From Macrotrachela quadricornifera (taxonomy: Eukaryota; Rotifera; Eurotatoria; Philodinida; Philodinidae): a DNA stretch of 64,000 bases. Both the position numbers and the translations under genes were made by a program. Shown here piece by piece: positions 55,037-64,000 of this stretch; positions within the stretch are counted from its first letter, which is position 1; the number at the start of each line of letters is the position of its first letter. The notes under the pieces are model-generated. The model was not told the DNA's origin and ran no database searches. It saw only the letters and a list, made by a program, of their open reading frames with translations. The DNA is taken from positions 1-64,000 of the forward strand of contig JAJEKB010018239.1 in assembly GCA_022393335.1 (NCBI GenBank). The letters run 5' to 3'.

Positions 55037-58000
55037 TTAAGCAATTAAATAAAATAATTCACAATTTGTATGATCAAAATTAATTTTATCAATTGCTTTA
55101 AATAATGATGTAACATTTAAATCATCAGGTAAACGTGTTAAAAATTGTAAACAATGAAATGTATCTAATTGACATAAACGTTCTTCATATAAAGATAATA
55201 TAGCTATAGCTGTACGAAATATAAATGCATCTCCATCACGAAAAAATAAATCCCATATACGTGAAACAACATCAAGTGGTAATGATTTTGAATATATTGT
55301 AAAAAACCAATCTAATGCAAAACAATTTGGTTCAATTGACATTTGAATAAAATGTGCACTTAATTTAGGTAAATGATAATTAAGTAATTGATTAAATAAT
55401 TCTAAATATTTATCAATATTATTAAAACGATAAAATGTTTGAAAATATGGACGATTTAATAAATTTGAAAAACATATAAATGAATCAAATAAATCAAGAT
55501 TTAATAAAAACATTGCTGCAAGAAATGCTTGTCCTTGAACATAACCAACTTCAGGACAAAGATATACATATATACAAAGTAATAATTGAAGATATTCTAA
55601 AAGATATATTTTTATAAAAAAATTGAAAATCTTATTAAATGGCTCGAGTAGATGAGATGATTAGTTTTTCTTTTCAATGATACTTAACAGAATCTCTCTA
55701 AGAATATCTTTATGAATATGCTTCTACTATTAATAAAAAAAGAAATCATTGTTATGTAGATATTCAATTTTATCGTTTTTGATAAAGTGATCTTTGGACC
55801 CTGTTGTAAATCAAAATTGATTGTACATCTAACAAATGATGTTATTTTAAAGTTTATAATCAATTATATAAACTGTAGAAAATTGAAATTGATACAATAA
55901 AAGTTTGATACATGACCTATCTTTGATTACAATCATAACAGAAACATTTTTTTTGAAAACTGATCATAATCATGAGTCATAGGGTGCATATTGATCTCTA
56001 TTATGTACTTATATTATTGATTATTATAATAATCCTTTGAATACAATTTAATAATAAATAAATTTTTTATCTATATGTAATTACTAGGCTTCTTTTTTTT
56101 TTTTCAATATAAATATTTTTACTCTAGTCGTTAAAATTATCTCTCATATTTCAAGTATAAATAAATATTTCTTCTTATCTATGTACCGTGATAAGGTCCA
56201 TTTTGTTGAAAAAGACCAAGTTGTGGAAATGTTCTTGATACATCAAGTTGAATAAGTTCAATATATGTACTTGTTGTTTCACTTGAATGTGAATGAGTTG
56301 ATCGTAATTGTGGTGATATTGAATGATTACTACGAGCATCTTCTGCCTATTCAAAAAAAAAAAAAAAATTTTATTTAATTAGAATTTTTTTTGTGTCTAT
56401 TTTATTTACTTGTTTTGTTGCTTCTAATTTTTCTCTTGCCATTTGTTCAAGTTGTGAAAAAAGTTCATGTGTTAAACCAAGATCATTTCCAATAGCCATT
56501 TTCCATATTTTACCTCTTATACCTATAAGAGAAAAGAATATTGAATTTGTTTTTTCAAAATTATTTATCATACGTGGTGGTAATCCATGCCACCATAATT
56601 TATAAGCTTTTGAATTTAATGTTAAATCAGGACAATTACGTATTCCACTATATTTATCCCAATATGGTAATATTTCATGTGTCCAAATTTTTAATGATTT
56701 TGAAACAAATTCTTCACGTTTTAATTTTAAACGTTGTCGTTGTTCTTCTTTTTCATCAAATAATTGTTGAGCACGTTTTGCTTCTAAACACATTTTTTGA
56801 TATTCAACTTGATGTTTAAGTGTTTCTTCATTTGATTTTGGTGGTAAATTTATAGGACGATTTTCAAATATTAAACCCGTACTACTTGTTTTTGTTGTTG
56901 TACGTGGTGTTGATGTTGATGAATTAAAACGATTTGAAAGACGAGATAACCAACTAAGTGAATGTGTTGATGATGAATGTTGATTATTATTATTATTTGT
57001 TGTTGTTGATGATGATGTTGTTAAAAGAGATTGCGTAGAAATTTTTCCTGTTTTTAATGGAATGGTATAAGTTGTAGTTGTAGGAATTATATTTAATTTT
57101 GATTCTTTATCCATTTGATCATCAGTACTTTCTACTGATAGTGTTCGTAAAGTTTCAATAGAATCTTGACTAAAGAATAAAACAGAAAAATTATTTGTTG
57201 TATTTTGTTTTTCCTTGACTAATCAATTCAAATGTAAATATTATTGAAATACTTTCACATACGCAATCTTACGATAAGAATGATTAAATCTATATGATGA
57301 ATAATAATTTACAAAGTATAATTTTTCATTTATAACGGATTAAGTTAGTTTTTTTTATTATGTAATAATACTGGTTAAAAAAGAAAATAGAAAGAATAGA
57401 TATTGATAAACATTTAACTTTCTTATCAGTTATAAAGTATTGTGGTATTTTCTATTAAAATAAATGAAAATTTAAAAATCATATTTTATATTGATTTGAA
57501 ATATCTATTCTAAGTTCAAAATTCATGATCTCATGTAGAAGTGTTATTTATCATATATGAAATTTGATATCGATTATATTGTATGATGAATCATTAGAAA
57601 TGAAACTAGTGAAAAAATAAATTAAATTTCCAATTCTAAAATACAGTCCAGATTAATATCATGTCACGGATCATTTATTTTGTAATGCTATTGGATAAAA
57701 TCTTACGTGATTGTAGTTCGTTCTAATGATGTTTCTGATACACTTCTTGATCGATGAATTTTTTTTGTTGGTGTTATAGATGATGATGATGATTGTTGTT
57801 GTTGTTGTTGTTCATCATCTTTTTTTTTTGATGAAAAAAATGTTGCTACTGTATTAGCAAAACCACTTTTTTTCTTTATTGCTTTTTCATCATTTATTGT
57901 TTGATTAATTTGATCTGATGATGTACAACAAAATTCATTTAAAAGAACGCTATAATTTGACACTGAATAATTTGAAAGACTATTTTTACGTGAACGACGT

Positions 58001-58596
58001 TCACCACCTGTTGACAATTCTATACAAAAAAACAACAAAAATTTTTTTTTTATTTTAAAAAAAATTCTTATTTTACTATCAATATTTGTTTTTGAGCTTT
58101 TTCTTGATAATCTTGATTGTTTATCATCAGCATCATCTTCATCATCAACAATAAATTCAATTTTTGAATTTTGTTTTTGATTATTATTTATATTTGATAC
58201 AACAAATGATGATGATGAACATGATGATGGTGATGATGCTATTTGTAAAAAACTATTATTATGTTCATTTTCTTCATCAATTGGATCTGTATGTGATGTA
58301 CCATGACTAGCTGCACTTAATGTTTTATAACCAGAATCAAGTGAATTTGATTTACGAAAATATTCAGAATTTGTTTCATGTTTTGATAATGATGATGATA
58401 TAATATTTTCATTTTTTGTTTCATTATCAAATGAAAATGCTGATGATGATGATGTCGATGATGATGTTGCAGATTTTATTGATTTAATATCAATTGCACA
58501 TGCTGAATGAGAATTACGAAGTAATGAATGTTGAATTTTTGGAGATGATAAACGTTCACTTGAATGAGATCGATATTCAAATGTTGTTGATGTCAT
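55037..58596 (-). CDS. TBC1D12/TBC1D14-type Rab GTPase-activating protein
   Basis: Six exons, 58596-58077, 58019-57707, 57169-56574, 56522-56410, 56346-56187 and 55596-55037, give 753 residues. The N-terminal half (about 1-370) is low-complexity Ser/Asp/Asn/Gln-rich, including a short poly-Gln run. After a charged coiled region (EKEEQRQRLKLKREEF) the TBC domain starts with [20 protein letters not shown]. The arginine finger motif is present as IQLDVSR (I-x-x-D-x-x-R) and the glutamine finger as GYVQGQ (Y-x-Q). ALDWFFTIYSKSLPLDVVSR and RIWDLFFRDGDAFIFRTAIA follow, closest to human TBC1D12/14, which act on Rab11-linked recycling and autophagy membranes. Introns 58076-58020 (57 bases) and 56573-56523 (51 bases) are multiples of three without in-frame stops, so unspliced reading would insert 19 and 17 residues. 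The first of these lies in the disordered region, the second interrupts [15 protein letters not shown] stands directly before the ATG. Confidence 0.92.
55677..55720. repeat. Dispersed repeat copy in a Rab GAP intron
   Basis: ACTTAACAGAATCTCTCTAA, followed by GAATATCTTTATGAATAT, matches bases around 33137-33180 at roughly 80 percent by eye. It lies within the 590-base intron 56186-55597. Confidence 0.55.
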
Positions 58597-58598
58597 CT
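58597..58598 (-). promoter_or_regulatory. Candidate trans-splice acceptor of the Rab GAP gene
   Basis: TTGTCTTTTAG ends exactly at the ATG at 58596. A pyrimidine tract plus AG with no leader is hard to explain by an ordinary untranslated region, but fits leader trans-splicing or a non-coding first exon. Confidence 0.45.
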
Positions 58599-58842
58599 AA
58601 AAGACAAAAGAAAATGCGTTAATCACTATGCCTCAATGATGACGATAAAAGAAATCGAGGTAGACAAGAAGACAAAAAAAAAGAAAAAAAAAAAAGAAAA
58701 TATCTTTATTAACAACCAATCAATAAAATAACATTCATAGATGTCATTAATGTTTTTTCTTTTCTTTTTAAATAACGAACAAGCAAGCAAAGCGGTAGTT
58801 TCTTTGTCATTAATTTAAATCATTATAATATTCATTGCAAGA
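58597..58842. promoter_or_regulatory. Shared divergent promoter region (Rab GAP / RAD54)
   Basis: Only 246 bases separate the two opposite start codons, so both promoters must overlap here or one lies within the other gene. A poly-A-rich patch is near 58674-58699. No TATA box is convincing. Confidence 0.6.
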
Positions 58843-61800
58843 ATGGTAAAAAAAAACTTTTATGAAGAAAATTTTAAAAAATATATAGTTTTTTTAGCGA
58901 CGAAGTCTTGCACCAAGTACAACTGCTAAACGTTTAATTGATTGTAGTGATTATGAAGATGATTCTGATGATTATGATGATGATGATGGATTGAAAAAAA
59001 ATGGAAAACGTAAACGAAATGAAAAACCAAAAAAAGTAGATAAAAACAAAAATTTATTTGATTTGATTTAATTTTTTTAATTAAGATATATGCGAATGCA
59101 AAAATCTCAAATAAAGGTTATGATACAAGTCAATTTATATCTTCATTTCGTAAAGCACTTGTACCTATTGGAAATCATCCATCAATGAATATTGGAATTT
59201 ATAATAGCGAACATGTAAAGAATTAAAATAATAAATAAAGAAAAATAATGAAGTTTGTTTTTCTATTAGGAAGCATTTATTCGATCATTACTTGCTCAAC
59301 CATTTAAAATTCCAATTCCGAATTATAAAGGACCAATATCAGGTCGTGGTTTAGGTGTAAGACGTATGGGTGGAAGACAAAGTTTATATGATCCTGAAGA
59401 AGAAGGTGCACTTGTTTTATATGTACCACAAGAATTAAGTGAACATGATAAACTTAAAATTGATAAGTAAGCAAAAAAAAAATTTTAAATGAATTTGATT
59501 TAATTTTTAATTATTATACTTTTAATAGAGATAAAGTACAAGTTCATGTTGTTGTTGATCCAGTTTTATCGAAAATACTTCGACCACATCAACGTGAAGT
59601 AAATTATCTATGGTTTTTTTTAAATTCATTTTAAGTAAAAAGAATGTTTTCATTTTTAGGGTGTGAAATTTTTATATGATAGTGTTACAGGTACTCAAAT
59701 TGAAAATTATCATGGTTGTATCATGGCTGATGAAATGGTAAGGAGATAATCAATTTTGAAAACATTAAGATTACTAAGAAGGAAACCTTTCTAGGTGTCA
59801 GAACGTTTTTGAGTCGAGGCTTAGTGTATTCTATAGACGTCGGTGAATTATGTTTATGGTTAAAAGAGTTCGGACGCTTGGCGTGTTTCTCTTGAGATAT
59901 CGAGATTTTAGTGAATTTTCCTTATAGGATCCTACTTTTTCAGCACAACCTTATTTTTTGAATTTTTGACATGACATTTTACATACATAAAGACTTCAGC
60001 TAGACTAGCTCGCAGAAAAATATTCAGAACTTTTCGACGAAGTGTTTTCAAGATATGAAGTGTTCAAATCATGCATGCTGTATATACTATATATAGAAAA
60101 AAGGTCTTATCTTGTCATTCTCATATCTGAAAGAAACTTCGTCGAAAAGTTTTGAATTTTTTTCTGCGAGCTAGCCTAGCCGAAGTCATCATGTGAGTAA
60201 AGTTGCATGCCAAAAATCCAAATTGCCGAATTTCAAGCGAATAATTTTAATACATTCACACGGATTTGATAATTTTTAGAAAGCAATTTTACTAGATTCA
60301 TTTTCATGCATATTTACTTCCTATTAAATGTATCTTATTGAGAAGTAATTGATCTAAATCAGGAAATGAAATTATTCAGAAAAAAAACTCAAGCATAATG
60401 GAGTTTATGAATTTCAGAGCAAAGTTAGTGTATGCAGTTGATTAAGTAGAAAGATAAGATCAACGTTTTGATGATATTTACAAACCTATTGCATTCAGCA
60501 ATTGTAGTAGGTTCCACGAAAAATTAATAAATTGAATAAGCATATCATGAAGTCACAAGCAATACTGGATTACAATGAAGAAAATAAGATATAAATACAT
60601 CAGATCAACGAGGAACATATTACATGTCTCATATGATCTATAAAATAATATAAAAAAATAACATTTAAATTGATATTCGAAAGAGTAATAGTTAATTTCT
60701 ATTCAATTTATCAGAAAAACTGATATAACCTACATAACCATTGTGTAGTTTTGTAAAAGTCTCGTGCAATCTTTACTCTCTAGTATGTCATTCGAAATGC
60801 AAACTCGTTAATCTCAGGCTCGAAGAAAAAAAAAGGAAAGATCTGTGCGACTCATTCGAAGATGCTATATTGACTGCTATAAGAAAAGCATAAAATAACA
60901 ATCAAGAGAAACAAATCATGCGATAGCAAAGAAAATAAAAGCTTTCTGTTTTGATTATAACAAATTTTTTTTTTTATCTTGATTCTTTTAATGAGAAGTA
61001 TCACGCTATTTAACAAATGATTTAAATAACAATAAAGACAAAGCAAATAAAATATTATGTGTAATCTCCTACAAAAGAAAAAAAATAACATAATTTTTGA
61101 AATATTTATTTTTCAGGGTCTTGGTAAAACTTTACAATGTATAACACTTTTATGGACATTATTGGTATATATTATTTAATTAAATTTATTTTCTTCATAA
61201 AAATTTTTCTTTTTCTTCTTAGCAACAAGGACCTGATTGTAAACCAACAATTCAAAAAGCAATTATCGTTTGTCCAGCATCATTAGTTAAAGTCTGTAAC
61301 TTTTATTTAAATTTATATAATTAATATTAAAACTATAATATAAATAATAGAATTGGGATAAAGAAGTACATAAATGGTTAAATGGTCGACTTGGTACATT
61401 ACCTATTGATAATGGTACAAAAGCAGAAATTGAATTACAATTGAGTAAGATTTCTTTCTTTTCTTTTATATATTAAAATTAAATATATATAATAAACAAA
61501 AAATTCTTTAGAAACATTTATGCTTTCTCAAACACGTCGTTCAGCAAATCCAGTATTGATTATATCATATGAAGCATTTCGTTCACATTGTGCTGTACTT
61601 CATAAAGGTACCGTTGGTATAATTATTTGTGATGAAGTAAATATAATATTATATTTAAAAAAAAAAATGTCAATAAATGTCTTATATTTCTATTAGGGAC
61701 ATCGATTAAAAAATGCTGAAAATCAAACTTATGATGCATTATTTAAACTTGATTGTCGTCGACGTGTTTTATTATCTGGTACACCAATTCAAAATGATTT

Positions 61801-64000
61801 ACTTGAATATTTTAGTTTAATACATTTTGTTAATAGTGGTATACTTGGTAAAATTAATAAAATAAAAATTCTTTTGATAAATGAAGATTACTTTTTTTGT
61901 ATTATTTATAATAGGAACAGCAAGTGAATTTCGAACACGATTTGAAAATCCAATTCGACGTGGTCGTGATGCTGGTGGAACTGATAAAGAAGTTCAACAA
62001 GCACAAGAAAAATTACAAGAATTAAATCAATTAGTTAATCGATGTATTATTCGACGTACACAAGCATTACTTACAAAATATCTACCTGTTAAAAGTAAGA
62101 AAATTATTAGATTAATAATCTTTTACAATTATTAGTTTTCTTTTGTTTTAGTTGAACAAGTTATTTGTTGTAAATTAATGCCATTACAAGTTGAATTATA
62201 TAAAAAATTTGTTGAAACTGGTATATCAGAACTTGGATCATCAAGTGGAAAATTTTCTCAATCAGCTTTATCTGTTATTACTAGTTTAAAAAAACTATGT
62301 AATCGTAAGTATATCGTGTTTTTTTTTATTTCATATTTATAATTATGAAATTATTTTAAATGAATATTTTTAGATCCAGCACTTATATTTGAAAAATGTT
62401 TGGAAAAAGTTGATGGTTTTGCTAAATTATTACCTATATTTCCATCTGGTTTTAATATGAAAACAATTGATCCAGTTTTATCCGGTAAGAAAAACAAATT
62501 TCTCTTTTTGTTTTTTTCAAAATAAATCAATGATTTTTTATAGGTAAAATGATTGTACTTGATTATTTACTTGCTGTTATTAAAGCAACAACAAATGATC
62601 GTGTTGTACTTGTTTCAAATTATACTCAAACATTGGATATTTTTGAAAAATTATGTCAACAACGACGGTATGTTAAATTAGATAATTTTCATATAATAAT
62701 CGACTTTGAATTGGGATTGACTTTCATGATGAGAACTTTTCAGTTGTATCGTATGAGATGAGAGGTTTCTCTTAGACCAATTTTGAATTCCCGATCGAAT
62801 TTTTACACAGATAAAGTCTGAATGAGACTTGTTTATTTCTAAAAATTTCAGCTTTTTAGTCATATCTATTTCAAGATATGATTATAAGAAAGTCGATCGT
62901 TAATATAACTTGTAGCAGTGTAAAATATTATAGGTTCATAGTTTAGAATAGGAGCAACTAAAAAGTTTGAAACTTTAAGAATAAATACTTTATCTGTGGA
63001 AAGTTTTAGTTCAAAAGTCTCAATTTGATTTTCCAGGTGAATATGACGAAGATCAGGAAATTTGGCTATAAAACTTAGCAAAAATATGATATCTCAGAAA
63101 TGAAGGCTTGAAAAACTAAACTATTCTACAGTTTTTATATATTTCACTAAGACTAACTTAATATAAAATAACAACATCATTTAAAGATGTGTCAGGTTGA
63201 ATGACTGTACTTTGGCATATTTCTAATTCTTAGATATCAATTTGTTCGTCTTGATGGCTCAATGTCCATTAAAAAACGAGGCAAGATTGTCGATAGTTTT
63301 AATAATCCTGAAGTAAGTTTTTTTCTTTTTTTATTGATTAATTAAATTTTAAATTTATATTTGATTTTATTATTAGAGTTCCGATTTTATCTTCATGTTG
63401 AGTAGTAAAGCAGGGGGTTGTGGTCTTAATTTAATTGGTGCTAATCGTCTTGTTATGTTTGATCCTGATTGGAATCCAGCTAGTAAATATTTTCTTCTTT
63501 TTTTTTTATTATCATATAAATTGAATTATTTTTGTATTTTTTTAATAGATGATGATCAAGCAATGGCTCGAGTTTGGCGAGATGGACAAAAAAAACAATG
63601 TTATATCTATCGTCTTATTTCGGTAATTACAAAATAAAACATAATATTTTTTCATTTATCTATTTTAATTTTAGACGGGTACACTTGAAGAAAAAATCTT
63701 TCAACGACAAGCACATAAAAAAGCGTTAAGTAGTTGTGTTGTTGATCAAGAAGAAGATGTTGAACGACATTTTTCAGCTGATGAATTACGAGATTTATTT
63801 CGACTTAATGAAGATACTCGTAGTGATACTCATGACAAGTAAAATACTATATTTATTTAATTTTTTAATTTGTCTTTTTATTAAATTAGATTTAAATGTA
63901 AACGATGTATGAATCAAATACAAATAAAAGCACCATCTGATGATGCTGATTGTGGTTGTGATTTATCACAATGGCATCATTGTTGGGATAAACGTAATTT
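58843..64000 (+). CDS. RAD54L: RAD54-type Swi2/Snf2 DNA translocase, 3' end beyond the window
   Basis: Twenty exons lie in the window: 58843-58845 (the ATG), 58898-59035, 59086-59214, 59270-59466, 59529-59598, 59660-59737, 61117-61164, 61223-61291, 61351-61444, 61512-61636, 61697-61847, 61915-62094, 62152-62304, 62374-62484, 62544-62667, 63234-63312, 63377-63482, 63549-63622, 63675-63838 and 63890 onward. RAD54 is an ATP-driven motor that works with Rad51 in homologous recombination. Residues 1-8 (MRRSLAPS) equal the human N-terminus. Motif I is MADEM|GLGKT, motif II DE|GH, motif [13 protein letters not shown], motif [14 protein letters not shown], motif [17 protein letters not shown] and motif [16 protein letters not shown]. 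The C-terminal [13 protein letters not shown] and SDTHDKFKC parts are also present. Intron 59738-61116 cuts motif I and holds a foldback. One donor (61292, GTCTGT) is unusual. No lesion was seen; the last residues are outside the window. Confidence 0.96.
59946..60232. repeat. Foldback element inside the RAD54 motif I intron
   Basis: The arms share GACTTCxGCTAGxCTAGCTCG and then CAGAAAAAxATTCxxAACTTTTCGACGAAGT in opposite orientation, with a loop near 60070-60110 rich in TATATA. Weaker matching extends the arms outward to about 59946 and 60232. This is probably a MITE that lengthened the intron. Confidence 0.8.

Overview
This is eukaryotic, very AT-rich animal DNA, most probably from a bdelloid rotifer (inference). 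The reasons are metazoan genes cut by many introns of about 50-60 bases, a bacterial-looking intronless M20 peptidase of clearly higher GC, a Penelope-like retroelement relic, many small inverted-repeat transposons, and splice-acceptor-like AGs directly in front of several start codons, as expected if transcripts receive a trans-spliced leader. No tRNA, rRNA, CRISPR or prokaryotic operon was seen.

The window has two different halves. Bases 1-38,000 are gene-poor. They hold a single-exon BTB/T1-like gene (1483-3132), an OGFR-domain gene (5758-6836, 5' end missing), a small zinc-finger/coiled-coil gene (7893-8465), a secreted eight-cysteine peptide with a TATA box (13174-13464), the M20 peptidase (18510-19775), the 3' exons of a small tail-anchored membrane protein (22768-23471), a Ly6-like surface-protein gene broken by one in-frame TAG (29687-30841) and a secreted GH99/WbsX-like protein (35151-36478). 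Between them lie inverted-repeat elements, a hAT relic with a nested element, a 2.4-kb TA-flanked element carrying a minisatellite, and decayed Penelope coding sequence.

Bases 38,300-64,000 are gene-dense and mostly conserved. In order they hold an EGF-repeat protein ending in a Hedgehog-type Hint domain (38341-40846), an SLC6 monoamine transporter (41359-44153), an unrecognised Ser/Lys-rich protein (45313-47266), short-chain acyl-CoA dehydrogenase (48263-49977), an M16 metallopeptidase of the C05D11.1/Sdd3 type (50101-54575), a TBC1D12/14-type Rab GAP (55037-58596) and, on the + strand, RAD54 (58843 to the window end). Apart from RAD54 all are on the minus strand. RAD54 and the Rab GAP are head to head, 246 bases apart. 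Exon joins were worked out by hand; in each complete multi-exon model the exon lengths sum to a multiple of three and the reading frame is open across every junction.

The points most worth a second look are the EGF-Hint protein with no Hedge signalling domain, the RAD54 start codon isolated in its own exon, two stop-free introns whose lengths are multiples of three in the Rab GAP gene, the single nonsense codon in the Ly6-like gene, the duplicated promoter region of the cysteine-rich peptide, and the foreign-looking M20 gene.
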